Assembly: GCA_019359155.1 (NCBI GenBank)
Contig: JAHHHV010000067.1
Location: forward strand, 1-64,000
Source: Pegethrix bostrychoides GSE-TBD4-15B
GTDB taxonomy: Bacteria > Cyanobacteriota > Cyanobacteriia > Elainellales > Elainellaceae
Length of the DNA stretch: 64,000 nt
Reading direction: 5' to 3'
Shown here: one piece after another, positions 51,629 to 60,588 of the stretch
Layout of the letters: each line of letters starts with the position of its first letter
Position numbering within the stretch: position 1 is the stretch's first letter
Made by a program: the position numbers and the translations under genes
Notes under the pieces: model-generated
What the model was told of the DNA's origin: nothing
The model's database searches: none
The model's input: only the letters and a program-made list of their open reading frames with translations

Positions 51629-52021
51629 TCAGTGAGGTTCGTCTAGATGCTCTGCAACCTCGCGGTAAAGATTGATCACATGCTGGTCCGCTAAACCGTA
51701 GTGGATATTGCGCCCTTCCCGACGATACTTGACCAGGTGCGCGGCTCGCAGCACCCGAAGCTGGTGAGAGACGGCAGACTCAGACATTTTAGTGACAGCA
51801 GCCAGATCACAAACGCATAGCTCCTGCTGGGCTAGAGCTGAGAGCAGCCGAAGCCGGTTTGGATCGGCCAGAACGCCAAAGAACTCTGCCATCTGCTGAG
51901 CTTTGTCGATTGGTACAACATTAGCCTGCACCTGCCGCACCTTATCCAGGTGAATTAAGTGCTGCTCACAGTTGGGCGCGTCTGACGCTAAGGGAGAACC
52001 GGGCTGGATGGGTTGGCTCAT
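51629..52021 (-). CDS. ziaR: ArsR/SmtB-family metal-responsive repressor, ZiaR-like
   Basis: A 130-residue winged-helix repressor. The DNA-recognition helix is [20 protein letters not shown]. Both SmtB-type zinc sites are present: alpha-3N candidates Cys18/His21 plus Cys69 and Cys71 (ELCVCDLA), and alpha-5 ligands Asp112, His114, His125 and Glu128 in the exact D-x-H-10-H-x-x-E spacing. It is divergent from the zinc ATPase, with a TATGAA/TTCATA dyad between. Metal binding would release it from DNA. The ziaR name is by this context and site pattern. Confidence 0.9.
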   Translation of the reverse strand: MSQPIQPGSPLASDAPNCEQHLIHLDKVRQVQANVVPIDKAQQMAEFFGVLADPNRLRLLSALAQQELCVCDLAAVTKMSESAVSHQLRVLRAAHLVKYRREGRNIHYGLADQHVINLYREVAEHLDEPH

Positions 52022-52096
52022 AAAGTCTCCAGGCAGGGAAAGGCAGCTAAAAGGATTTCTGGACTTTCTCAGTATAAATGAGAATCATTCTAGATC

Positions 52097-52114
52097 TATG
52101 AATATGCGTTCATA
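52097..52114. promoter_or_regulatory. SmtB/ZiaR-type operator in the ziaR-ziaA divergon
   Basis: TATGAA and TTCATA are 6-bp inverted arms around a 6-nt centre, the usual ArsR/SmtB core, 57 bp before the ATPase start. A separate palindrome AGAATCATTCT at 52081-52091 lies beside it. Confidence 0.7.
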
Positions 52115-52170
52115 TATTTAAAAATTGTGCTAGGGTCTTAAGCAGTAGTTAATTGTGTCGGTGGACCGTC

Positions 52171-54387
52171 ATGACTTCTTCCCCTTCGCTGAAAACTCAA
52201 CAGATGCAGATCGGTGGCATGGATTGTACGGGCTGCAAGTTGAAAATTGAAGGCAGTCTCGAAAGACTGAAAGGAGTTGCTGAGGCAGCAGTGACAGTTG
52301 CAACAGGGCGGCTCGTGGTGTCCTATGACCCGGCAGCTGTCAGTGAAGCAGCTATTGAAGAGCGAATTCAGGCCCTAGGCTACACGATAGTTCCGTCAGA
52401 CGTGAGAACAGCTCAAGCGGCTGCTCATACTCTTGGCTATACCAACGGGCACAAACATGATGCGGATCACGACTCCAGCGCCCCTAATCACAGTCAAGAG
52501 GATGACCACGGCCACCACCGCAGCACTGGTGACTTTGATTTGAGGCGCGAGCTGCCTCCGGTGCTGCTCACGGTGGTTCTGCTAGCGATTGGCATTATTT
52601 TCAAGGAGCCGTTGCACAACACGCCCTACAGCATCGCTGAGTATGCCGTGATCATTCCCGCCTATCTGCTGAGCGGCTGGACAGTCCTGAAAACTGCTGG
52701 ACGCAATATTCTCAGAGGGCAAATCTTTGACGAAAACTTTCTGATGACCATCGCCACACTGGGAGCACTAGCAATTCACCAGTTGCCCGAAGCGGTAGCT
52801 GTGATGCTGTTTTTTCGAGTAGGCGAGCTGTTTCAAGAATATGCTGCGGGGCGTTCGCGGCGCTCCATCAAGGCCCTATTGGAGGTTCGTCCAGATACAG
52901 CTAACCTAAAGATAAATGGCAGCATCAGGCAGGTTTCGCCAGAAGCGATCAAAGTGGGCGAGCAGATTTTGGTCAAGCCTGGAGAAAAGGTGCCGTTAGA
53001 TGGCAAAGTTCTAGAGGGTAGTTCCCAGGTAGACACCTCCGCTTTAACTGGAGAGTCGGTGCCTCGCATGATTCGGGTTGGGGACAGCGTTCTAGCCGGT
53101 ATGATCAACCAGTCGGGAGCGCTAACGGTGCTTGTCACGAAGCTGTTTGGTGAATCCTCGATTGCCAAGGTGCTAGATCTGGTGGAAAACGCCACCAGCA
53201 AAAAGGCTGCAACCGAGAAATTTATCACCCAGTTTGCTCGCTACTATACGCCAGTTGTCGTTCTGCTTTCCCTACTAGTTGCGCTGCTGCCGCCGCTGGT
53301 GATTCCGGGCGCAAATCGAGCTGACTGGATCTACCGGGCCTTGATTCTACTGGTGATCTCCTGCCCCTGCGGACTGGTGATTAGCATTCCGCTAGGCTAC
53401 TTCGGCGGCATTGGTGGGGCGGCCAAACGCGGCATTCTGGTGAAAGGCTCTACGTTTCTGGATGCGCTGACAGCAGTCAAAACTGTCGTGTTCGATAAAA
53501 CTGGCACTCTGACAAAGGGGACATTTAGAGTCACCCAGATCGTCACTCAGAACGGCTTCTCTCAGCCAGAGCTACTGGCTCTAGCCGCCCAAGCTGAAGC
53601 TAACTCAAATCATCCTGTGGCCCAGTCAATTCGAGAAGCCTATGCCCAGTCGATTGATAATTCAGATGTTACCGATTACGAGGAAATTGCCGGTCATGGA
53701 ATTCGAGCAAGAGTCGGTAATCAAGTGATTTTGGCAGGTAACGATCGGCTGCTGCATCGCGAAGATATCAAGCATGACACCTGCGAAGTAGCTGGAACGG
53801 TTGTGCATTTGGCGGTGGACGGTCGCTATGCGGGATACATTCTGATTACGGACGAAATTAAGGAAGATGCAGCCCAGGCGATTCGCGATCTTAAAAAGCT
53901 GGGCGTGAATCAAACCGTAATGCTGACAGGTGACAATGAGGTTGCGGCCAAGTCTGTAGCAGGACAATTAGGGCTAGATGGATATTTTGCTGGACTGCTA
54001 CCTGAAGACAAAGTGGGCGCAGTTGAAAAACTGCTGAATCGCGCTGGCAAGGGTAAAGTGGTTTTCGTCGGGGATGGGATCAACGATGCGCCTGTAATTG
54101 CCAGAGCAGATGTGGGGATGGCGATGGGTGGTTTGGGTTCAGATGCTGCCATTGAAACTGCTGATGTCGTCCTGATGACAGACGCGCCTTCAAAAGTGGC
54201 GGAAGCCATCACAATTGCCCAGAAAACCCGCCAGATTGTCGTTCAGAATATTGTTCTGGCGATGGCCATCAAAGGGTTGTTTATCCTGCTCGGTGCATTT
54301 GGCCTTGCCACCCTTTGGGAGGCCGTGTTTGCAGATGTGGGTGTTGCACTCCTGGCCATTCTCAATGCGACCAGAGCTTTGAAGTAG
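52171..54387 (+). CDS. ziaA: Zn/Cd-exporting P1B-2 ATPase, ZiaA-like
   Basis: About 738 residues from ATG 52171 (TTG 52153 adds six unlikely residues). An N-terminal HMA domain has GGMDCTGCKLKIEG, followed by a histidine-rich zinc-binding stretch (HKHDADHDSSAPNHSQEDDHGHH). The transmembrane motif is SCPCGLVISIP, phosphorylation DKTGT, hinge GDGINDAP, and the last helices carry K (MAIKGLFI) and D-x-G (FADVGVALLAIL), the P1B-2 signature for Zn, Cd or Pb. It is divergent from the SmtB-type repressor. It overlaps no other gene; the next gene starts 16 bp downstream. Confidence 0.93.
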   Translation: MTSSPSLKTQQMQIGGMDCTGCKLKIEGSLERLKGVAEAAVTVATGRLVVSYDPAAVSEAAIEERIQALGYTIVPSDVRTAQAAAHTLGYTNGHKHDADHDSSAPNHSQEDDHGHHRSTGDFDLRRELPPVLLTVVLLAIGIIFKEPLHNTPYSIAEYAVIIPAYLLSGWTVLKTAGRNILRGQIFDENFLMTIATLGALAIHQLPEAVAVMLFFRVGELFQEYAAGRSRRSIKALLEVRPDTANLKINGSIRQVSPEAIKVGEQILVKPGEKVPLDGKVLEGSSQVDTSALTGESVPRMIRVGDSVLAGMINQSGALTVLVTKLFGESSIAKVLDLVENATSKKAATEKFITQFARYYTPVVVLLSLLVALLPPLVIPGANRADWIYRALILLVISCPCGLVISIPLGYFGGIGGAAKRGILVKGSTFLDALTAVKTVVFDKTGTLTKGTFRVTQIVTQNGFSQPELLALAAQAEANSNHPVAQSIREAYAQSIDNSDVTDYEEIAGHGIRARVGNQVILAGNDRLLHREDIKHDTCEVAGTVVHLAVDGRYAGYILITDEIKEDAAQAIRDLKKLGVNQTVMLTGDNEVAAKSVAGQLGLDGYFAGLLPEDKVGAVEKLLNRAGKGKVVFVGDGINDAPVIARADVGMAMGGLGSDAAIETADVVLMTDAPSKVAEAITIAQKTRQIVVQNIVLAMAIKGLFILLGAFGLATLWEAVFADVGVALLAILNATRALK

Positions 54388-54403
54388 CGACAGGAGCGCT
54401 TTA

Positions 54404-55099
54404 GTGGTATTTTCACAAATTCTTTGGGGCAGTCTGGGTCTGAGTCTGATTCACGCTGCAATTCCTAACCACTGGGTGCCGCTAGTTGTAATCAGCCAAA
54501 CTGAGCAATGGTCGCGATTTGAAACAATGTGGGCAACGATTCTCACGGGTTTCGCTCACATTGCAAGCACTATCCTAATCGGTATTTCAATCGGTTTCCT
54601 TGGTTATCGTCTTGCCAGCAGCTATGAGGCGATTGCTCGGATTGTCATTCCTACAGTTTTGCTGCTCTTGGGTTTGCTGTATCTATTCATGTCATTTTGG
54701 GGAACGCATCAACATCAACTGGATTCTAGAGTTTCATCTGAGCAAATGGTCAGATCAATTGACAACGTAAGTAACAGCCTCGGCGAGCAGCCGGTATCTA
54801 GCAAACGACCAAGATTAGCAATTCTGGCATCGTTAGGAACGGCTATGTTCTTTTCACCCTGCATTGAGCTATCTGCCTACTATTTTGCAGCTGGAACCAT
54901 CGGCTGGCTAGCGATTGCAGCAGTTTCACTCATCTATCTATGCGTTACGATTCTAGGCATGAATTTGTTAGTTGCTCTGGGCTGTAAAGGGATTGAAAGA
55001 CTCAAAGTAAAGCTTGATTTCCTGGAGCGCTATGAAGCTACGCTAACAGGAGGCATTTTGATTATTTCAGGAGTATCTACTTTTTTGATCAACATCTGA
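54404..55099 (+). CDS. Nickel/cobalt-exporter-like membrane protein
   Basis: A 231-residue protein, GTG start with CAGGAGCGC upstream. About six helices are visible. The first carries the H-x5-W-type motif SLIHAAIPNHWVPLVV, and a second metal-type site is GFAHIASTILIG, resembling NicO/RcnA or UreH/SulE-type transporters. A short histidine-bearing loop GTHQHQLDS follows the third helix. A cysteine-containing helix SPCIELSAYYFAAG is also present. It follows the zinc ATPase by 16 bp, so it is probably part of that regulon. Substrate not determinable. Confidence 0.65.
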   Translation: MVFSQILWGSLGLSLIHAAIPNHWVPLVVISQTEQWSRFETMWATILTGFAHIASTILIGISIGFLGYRLASSYEAIARIVIPTVLLLLGLLYLFMSFWGTHQHQLDSRVSSEQMVRSIDNVSNSLGEQPVSSKRPRLAILASLGTAMFFSPCIELSAYYFAAGTIGWLAIAAVSLIYLCVTILGMNLLVALGCKGIERLKVKLDFLERYEATLTGGILIISGVSTFLINI

Positions 55100-55236
55100 A
55101 TCTGCGATCTAAATTTTCTGTGTTGTTTCAGTGAGATTGAGCTAGCATATTTTTTGAATTGCTTTCCTGACAAGGGCATGAGTCTTCAACGTATCGCTCT
55201 ACATCTAGTTTTGTCATTCTACTGAATCTATCCAAT

Positions 55237-56199
55237 ATGTCACAAACAAACACTTCGCGAAATAGAGTGCCTCGCAGTAAACGCCCTGTGCCCTGGCTTC
55301 ACCGCTGGCAACGGCCTATCATGGCGGGTGTCGCTACCGTGGGTGCAGTTGTCACGGCCTACATGACCTACACCAAGCTCTCAGGCAGTAAAACCGCCTG
55401 CCCAATTGAAGGCTGCAACATCGTTCTCAACAGCCCCTACGCTAATGCGTTCGGGCTGCCGCTAGCCCTGTTTGGACTGCTGGCATACCTGGCTATGATT
55501 GGGTTTGCCATTGCCCCGATGTTGATCAGTTCACCAGAGAAAAAGCTGCTGCGCGAAGAAGTTGACCGCTGGACAGGTGTTTTTCTGTTCTGGGGCGGTA
55601 CGGCAATGATGGTGTTCAGCGCCTATCTAATGCTGCTCCTAGCTTTCGTAATCAAAGCCGTCTGCATCTACTGCTTAATCTCTGCGATCTGTTCGTTTAG
55701 CTTATTTCTGCTGTCTATTCTGGGGCGCGACTGGGAAGACGTGACTCAGATCGTTTTTGGCGGACTGATCACCTTTACGCTGATGGCTGTCAGTTCACTG
55801 GGTCTGTTTGCAATGAGCAATCCCCAGTTTGTCCAAGCAAATCAATCACAGTCACCGGGTGGTTCTGCGATCACAACGACCTCTGGCGAATCAGAAATTG
55901 CGCTAGCTAAGCATTTGACAGAAACCGGAGCAAAATTCTATGGCGCGTTTTGGTGTCCGCACTGCCAAAAGCAGAAGCAGACTTTTGGCAAAGAGGCGAT
56001 GGAATTTGTGCCCTACATTGAATGTTCGGAACCCGATCGCCGCCCAACTGCCACTTGCCAGGTAGCTAAAATTGAAGGCTACCCGACCTGGGAAATCAAC
56101 GGTCAGCGCTCTACCGGCGAGAAGAGTCTGGCCGAGTTAGCAGATCTGTCTGGCTACCAGGGGCCACGAGAGTTCAAGAATCCGCTGCCGCCTGAATAG
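55237..56199 (+). CDS. VKOR-thioredoxin fusion (disulfide-bond-forming)
   Basis: A 320-residue protein. Four or five membrane helices form the vitamin K epoxide reductase domain; its redox cysteines are in the loop CPIEGCNIVLNSPYA (about residues 54-60) and the C-x-x-C CIYC in the fourth helix (about 146). A C-terminal thioredoxin-like domain has FWCPHCQKQKQTFG (about 242-255). Cyanobacterial fusions of this type make disulfides in periplasmic or thylakoid-lumen proteins. Here it sits inside the metal region, perhaps to maintain cysteine-bearing periplasmic proteins. Neighbour on the same strand: TPR protein. Confidence 0.93.
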   Translation: MSQTNTSRNRVPRSKRPVPWLHRWQRPIMAGVATVGAVVTAYMTYTKLSGSKTACPIEGCNIVLNSPYANAFGLPLALFGLLAYLAMIGFAIAPMLISSPEKKLLREEVDRWTGVFLFWGGTAMMVFSAYLMLLLAFVIKAVCIYCLISAICSFSLFLLSILGRDWEDVTQIVFGGLITFTLMAVSSLGLFAMSNPQFVQANQSQSPGGSAITTTSGESEIALAKHLTETGAKFYGAFWCPHCQKQKQTFGKEAMEFVPYIECSEPDRRPTATCQVAKIEGYPTWEINGQRSTGEKSLAELADLSGYQGPREFKNPLPPE

Positions 56200-56237
56200 A
56201 GGAAGTTTAAGGGAAAAACGATTGAGGAGTAATACCA

Positions 56238-57332
56238 GTGAGACGGGCATTGACAGTTGGACTATTGATTAGCGGTGTGAGTATTGCTCCTCAACCCGCT
56301 CAGGCCCATACGGTAGGGCAAACCCTGAGCGATATTGCCGCAGAGCAAGAGCTGAATGACTTGTTTGAACAGGGTCAGGAGCTAACCGAAGCGCGCAAAT
56401 TTCCAGAAGCGCTGGCGCTTTATCAACATGCCGCCACGATTGATCAGGAGGATTCCCAGATCTATTCTGCAATCGGCTACTTGCAGGCAGTTCAGTCAAA
56501 CTTTCAGGCAGCAGCAGCAGCGTTCCAGCAGGCGGTTGGGCTAGATGGTAGCAACGCAGATTTCTACTATGCTCTGGGGTACAGTTTGGCGAACGCGGAC
56601 GATAACGGGGCCGCTGCCAATGCCTACCGGAGAGCGATTGAGCTAGATAGCAAGAACGCCAACGCCCATTTAGGTCTGGCCACGGTGCTGCTGCGGCAGC
56701 AGGACAAGGCTCGTGCCCTAGCTGCATTTCAACAGGTTGTAGCGGTTGACCCGAAAAACGTAACGGCCTATCAGTTCATAGCGCTGCTGCTGTTGCAGCA
56801 AGGTCGCTACGGCGAAGCGGTCGAAGTGCTGCAAACCGCCATTGCCTTAGCGCCACGCGACGGCAGCCTGCTGCTCGATCTAGGAATTGCCCAAATCGGC
56901 CAGGGCAATGTGGCTGAGGCGATTACCACCTTTCAAAGCGCCGTTCAGCTTGATCCAGACAATCCCACCGTTCGTTTGCAGATTGGCCGGATTTTTCAAA
57001 TTCAGGGCGACTCGGAGCAGGCGCTGCGAGAATATCAGCAGGCCGTGCAGCTGCAACCCGACCTGGTAGAAGCTCAGAAAGCCATAGCCGACATTCTGCT
57101 GGAGCAGCAGGACACCCTGCGGGCAATTGTGGCCCATCGGCAGGTGCTGAAGCTTTCCCCTCAGGACGCCAGCTCCTACTACCATCTCGGCATGGCCTTG
57201 AAAGAGCGAGGCCGTATTCGAGAAGCAATTGCCGCCCTGGAGCAAGCGCGCGATCTGTTTCAGCAGCAGGGCAAAACAGAAGAGTTTCAGCAGGTTGACA
57301 CTGTGTTGCAGGAACTACAGGAGTCTAACTGA
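56238..57332 (+). CDS. Exported TPR protein
   Basis: A 364-residue protein from GTG 56238 preceded by GAGGAG. A short signal peptide (LTVGLLISGVSIAPQPAQA) is followed by about eight TPR units of 34 residues (for example DLFEQGQELTEARKFPEALALYQHAATID, ADFYYALGYSLANADDNGAAANAYRRAIEL, VTAYQFIALLLLQQGRYGEAVEVLQTAIAL). It would be periplasmic. It starts 38 bp after the VKOR gene, so both may be co-expressed. Partners unknown. Confidence 0.8.
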   Translation: MRRALTVGLLISGVSIAPQPAQAHTVGQTLSDIAAEQELNDLFEQGQELTEARKFPEALALYQHAATIDQEDSQIYSAIGYLQAVQSNFQAAAAAFQQAVGLDGSNADFYYALGYSLANADDNGAAANAYRRAIELDSKNANAHLGLATVLLRQQDKARALAAFQQVVAVDPKNVTAYQFIALLLLQQGRYGEAVEVLQTAIALAPRDGSLLLDLGIAQIGQGNVAEAITTFQSAVQLDPDNPTVRLQIGRIFQIQGDSEQALREYQQAVQLQPDLVEAQKAIADILLEQQDTLRAIVAHRQVLKLSPQDASSYYHLGMALKERGRIREAIAALEQARDLFQQQGKTEEFQQVDTVLQELQESN

Positions 57333-57385
57333 TCCTCTTTACAGCGGCAGATTAAATGCTACCCATTCTCTCCTATGATTAATTA

Positions 57386-57401
57386 TGAAACAATTATGAA
57401 A
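57386..57401 (-). promoter_or_regulatory. Tandem TTTCA box just before the Nramp gene
   Basis: Reading the minus strand, TTTCATAATTGTTTCA has two TTTCA half-sites 11 bp apart. It lies only 11 bp before the Nramp start, a position that would suit repression. Confidence 0.45.
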
Positions 57402-57412
57402 TCAATCTAGCC

Positions 57413-58723
57413 ATGCCTTCATTGAAGCCCAGCCTGTCGGAAGTGCATCGAACAATTGCGATTCCTGAGAAAAAGGGCTTCTGGCGCAAGATGCTGGCCT
57501 ATGCGGGTCCGGGCTATCTGGTTTCAGTGGGCTACATGGACCCCGGCAACTGGGCAACTGATATTGCGGCTGGCTCCCGCTTTGGATACAGTCTGCTCAG
57601 CGTGGTTCTGTTATCCAATCTGATGGCGATTCTGCTGCAATCGCTCTGCGTCCGGTTAGGTGTGGCAACTGGCAAAGACTTGGCCCAAGCTTGCCGGGAC
57701 TATTTCAGCCCTTCGGTCAGCTTTCTGCTGTGGGTGCTCTGCGAAATTGCAATTGCGGCCTGCGATCTGGCTGAACTGCTGGGCAGCGCCATCGCTTTGC
57801 AACTGCTGTTTGGGCTGCCTCTAGTCTGGGGCGTTTGCATCACAGCTCTGGATGTTTTGGCACTGCTGTTTCTGCAAGGCAAGGGCTTTCGCTACGTAGA
57901 GGCGTTGGTGCTTGTGCTGGTTGTGACGGTTGGCCTTTGTTTTAGCGCTGAGATCTTATTCTCTCGACCCAATTTCGGCAGCATATTGCAAGGGTATTTG
58001 CCAAATCGAGAGATTTTGAGAAACCCTGAGATGCTTTACATCGCAGTTGGAATTCTGGGAGCAACTGTGATGCCCCACAATCTCTATTTGCATTCCTCAA
58101 TTGTTCAGACCCGTGCTTGGCAGCCTACGAGCCAGAAGCAGTGGGAGGCGATTCGATTTGGCACGCTTGACTCAACGGTGGCCCTGTCGTTGGCTCTGCT
58201 GATCAATTCAGCCATTTTGATTGTGGCTGCGGCAACGTTTCATTTTTCTGGCTATCAGAATATTGCTGAAATTCAGGACGCCTACGCCCTATTGTCTCCC
58301 CTATTAGGCGTCAGTGCTGCCAGCGCCATTTTTGGTCTGGCCCTGCTAGCGTCCGGGCAAAGCTCCACCTTGACGGCTACCTTGGCAGGGCAAATCGTCA
58401 TGGAAGGATTTTTGCAAATTCAACTGCCGTCCTGGGTGCGTCGTCTAGCCACCAGATTGTTAGCCATTGTACCTGCCCTAATTGCAATCATCTGGTTTGG
58501 TGAACGCAGCACGGGACGGCTTTTGGTGCTCAGCCAGGTAGTTCTGAGTCTACAGCTATCTTTTGCGGTGATTCCTCTGGTGATGTTTACTAGCGACCGG
58601 CGGCTGATGGGAGAATTTGTCAATCCTCGCTGGCTGAAAGTTCTGGCCTGGGCAGTGGCCACTATCATTGTCGGACTCAATATTTGGTTGCTGCTACAAA
58701 CTTTTTTAGGTTGGCTGGGCTAA
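57413..58723 (+). CDS. mntH: Nramp-family divalent metal transporter
   Basis: A 436-residue inner-membrane transporter with about eleven helices. The metal-coordinating motifs are visible: DPGNWATDIAAG in TM1 and MPHNLYLHSS in TM6 (about residue 222-232), plus GQSSTLT in TM8/9. Nramp proteins import Mn2+ (also Fe2+, Zn2+, Cd2+) with protons. It is unusual among the exporters in this region, being an importer. The box upstream suggests metal control. Standalone gene, about 80 bp after the TPR gene. Confidence 0.93.
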   Translation: MPSLKPSLSEVHRTIAIPEKKGFWRKMLAYAGPGYLVSVGYMDPGNWATDIAAGSRFGYSLLSVVLLSNLMAILLQSLCVRLGVATGKDLAQACRDYFSPSVSFLLWVLCEIAIAACDLAELLGSAIALQLLFGLPLVWGVCITALDVLALLFLQGKGFRYVEALVLVLVVTVGLCFSAEILFSRPNFGSILQGYLPNREILRNPEMLYIAVGILGATVMPHNLYLHSSIVQTRAWQPTSQKQWEAIRFGTLDSTVALSLALLINSAILIVAAATFHFSGYQNIAEIQDAYALLSPLLGVSAASAIFGLALLASGQSSTLTATLAGQIVMEGFLQIQLPSWVRRLATRLLAIVPALIAIIWFGERSTGRLLVLSQVVLSLQLSFAVIPLVMFTSDRRLMGEFVNPRWLKVLAWAVATIIVGLNIWLLLQTFLGWLG

Positions 58724-58799
58724 GGCTCTGTGGCCGCTTGGGTGGCAGACAGCACATCCGATCTGCCATAGTAGAGCCATCTTCTTCAAGAGCATCCGT

Positions 58800-59705
58800 A
58801 TGACCCCTCCTTCGGATTCTTCTCACAGCCCCTTCCAGAATAAGCCGCGCCCGTTCAGTCTTTTGCGAATGCTTAGCCTACTGCTATTAGGAGTGGGTTT
58901 GGGAACGCTAGGGACGCTCTGGTTCACGTCAAAAGCAGATTCGTCGGATGCAGTTGGCAGCGGTAGAACTTTGCTGAATGCGCTCCGCCCTTCCCAAGCC
59001 CAAGCCGACGTACCTAGCGCAACCGTACCCAGTGCGACCGTCTGCGTCAAAACCCCAAAAGGCTGGAACGAGCTAGCCTGTGCTTCGGGTGTTTCAATTG
59101 CTCCCCAGCTTGCTGGCATCGACCCAGGACAGGGCGCAGTCGTGCTGACGAACTACCATGTGATTGCCAATATGGGCAATCGGCCACCGGTGCAGTTGGG
59201 TGGCAAGGGCGAAATCTTCAATGCCGAAATTATTCGCCAATCGCCTGAGTATGATCTGGCCCTGCTGTTCGTTCCCAGAGCGCAGTTTCCTGTCGCTGCA
59301 CTGGCTGAGGCTTCTCCAGGACAGGGCACAGCGGTGCGGGCGATCGGGTTTCCCAACGACCAGCCTCTAACGATCAAAGATTCCACCCTGCTGGGCACCA
59401 CGCAGAACTGTCTGGCTGTGGCCCCCTGTCTGACGCTACGGCAGGGCACGATTACCTTTGGCAATTCGGGCGGGCCGCTAGAAGCAGACGGCAGAGTGGT
59501 TGGGATTACGCAGGGCGAAATTGAGGATGAAGTGGTGATTCCAGTCGAGCAGGTCAGACAGTTCCTGTCTGGGCAACCTCCTTCGTCTGCCAACCGCCAA
59601 TCCCAATTCGATCCAGGCTTCCCGCCCATGCAGAATCAGCCGATACAGGAGCCGCACTACTATCCGCCAGTGGAAGGGCTGCCTCCGTTCTATCCGACCT
59701 GGTAG
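58800..59705 (+). CDS. Trypsin-like serine protease, membrane-anchored
   Basis: A 301-residue protein with one N-terminal helix (about 21-41; LRMLSLLLLGVGLGTLGTLWF) and an S1 protease domain in the periplasm. The triad is His in LTNYHVIAN (about 121), Asp in EYDLALLFV (about 158) and Ser in FGNSGGPLE (about 223). No PDZ domain follows, unlike DegP/HhoA; the C-terminal tail is proline-rich. Substrates unknown. It is on the + strand after Nramp and convergent with the M23 peptidase gene. Confidence 0.88.
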   Translation: MTPPSDSSHSPFQNKPRPFSLLRMLSLLLLGVGLGTLGTLWFTSKADSSDAVGSGRTLLNALRPSQAQADVPSATVPSATVCVKTPKGWNELACASGVSIAPQLAGIDPGQGAVVLTNYHVIANMGNRPPVQLGGKGEIFNAEIIRQSPEYDLALLFVPRAQFPVAALAEASPGQGTAVRAIGFPNDQPLTIKDSTLLGTTQNCLAVAPCLTLRQGTITFGNSGGPLEADGRVVGITQGEIEDEVVIPVEQVRQFLSGQPPSSANRQSQFDPGFPPMQNQPIQEPHYYPPVEGLPPFYPTW

Positions 59706-59748
59706 AGGCTGCACTGGCAGTTCCTGTGAAGCACCAGACAACCCAGAT

Positions 59749-60468
59749 CTAAGGAGTCTTCTGGGCCTGCTGCCCCTGGTACATAGCTCGCAGAACGTAG
59801 CCGGGATCGACATAGTTGCCGGCATATTTGAGCGTCCAGTGAAGATGGGGACCGGTCGTTCGCCCCGTCATCCCAACCCGACCCATTCTGGCTCCTGCGG
59901 GCAGCAGTTGCCCTTCGCGGATTTGTAATCCGATTTCGCGATCAATGTTGTAGCGGCCCTGATCGTCCGAGTCCGTATAGCCCTGCATGTGGCAGTAGGT
60001 CGCTGTCCAGTCACCCGACTGCACCACAACTGACGTTCCACAGTTTGTGTCGTCCGAGACCTGCTTCACAGTACCTGTCCACCAGTTGTGCACATAACTG
60101 CCTTCTGGAGCAGCCATATCCAGGCCATAGTGAAACTCCTGGGTATAGCCTCCGGTTGGTGATTCACGGTAGCCAAAAGCAGAACTGTAGGCTTGCAGAT
60201 TTTCGACCGGGAAAGAAGATCCCTGCCAGTCGCTAGCTGGCAGTTGACTGGGCTGGAGTTGCCTAATTTCTGCCGGATTTTCGACGGTTAGTTCGTCTGT
60301 GGCAGCGGGCTGTGGATTTGGTTGAAGCTGGGCCGAAGGTGCGCTAGCCACGGCTGGAACTGGTTGAGTGCTGGCCTGGGTGCGTCCCCCCAGCGACACG
60401 GCGCAAGGTAATCCTAAACTCACAGCCATCAAAGCAAATTTGCAGCCAAGCTGAATTTTTTGCTTCAT
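59749..60468 (-). CDS. M23 (LytM-type) peptidase
   Basis: About 239 residues from ATG 60468 (MKQKIQLGCKF), chosen because it gives a good signal (ALMAVSLGLPCAVSLGG); a start nine codons upstream is also possible. The catalytic domain spans about residues 100-235: zinc ligands H-x3-D (EFHYGLDMAAP) and HLHW, plus CHMQGY, match LytM. It probably cuts peptidoglycan cross-links in the periplasm. The gene is convergent with the protease gene and lies upstream of an L,D-transpeptidase gene on the same strand, suggesting a cell-wall cluster. Confidence 0.88.
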   Translation of the reverse strand: MKQKIQLGCKFALMAVSLGLPCAVSLGGRTQASTQPVPAVASAPSAQLQPNPQPAATDELTVENPAEIRQLQPSQLPASDWQGSSFPVENLQAYSSAFGYRESPTGGYTQEFHYGLDMAAPEGSYVHNWWTGTVKQVSDDTNCGTSVVVQSGDWTATYCHMQGYTDSDDQGRYNIDREIGLQIREGQLLPAGARMGRVGMTGRTTGPHLHWTLKYAGNYVDPGYVLRAMYQGQQAQKTP

Positions 60469-60588
60469 TCCAACATCTACCATCGCCAAGAACACTCCTG
60501 CTATTCAACCTCATTCATTTAACGCAATATTGCCGTCTATGGCAACCCTATATTTCAGAACGAGGTTAATAATCATTCTCGATTGAGA

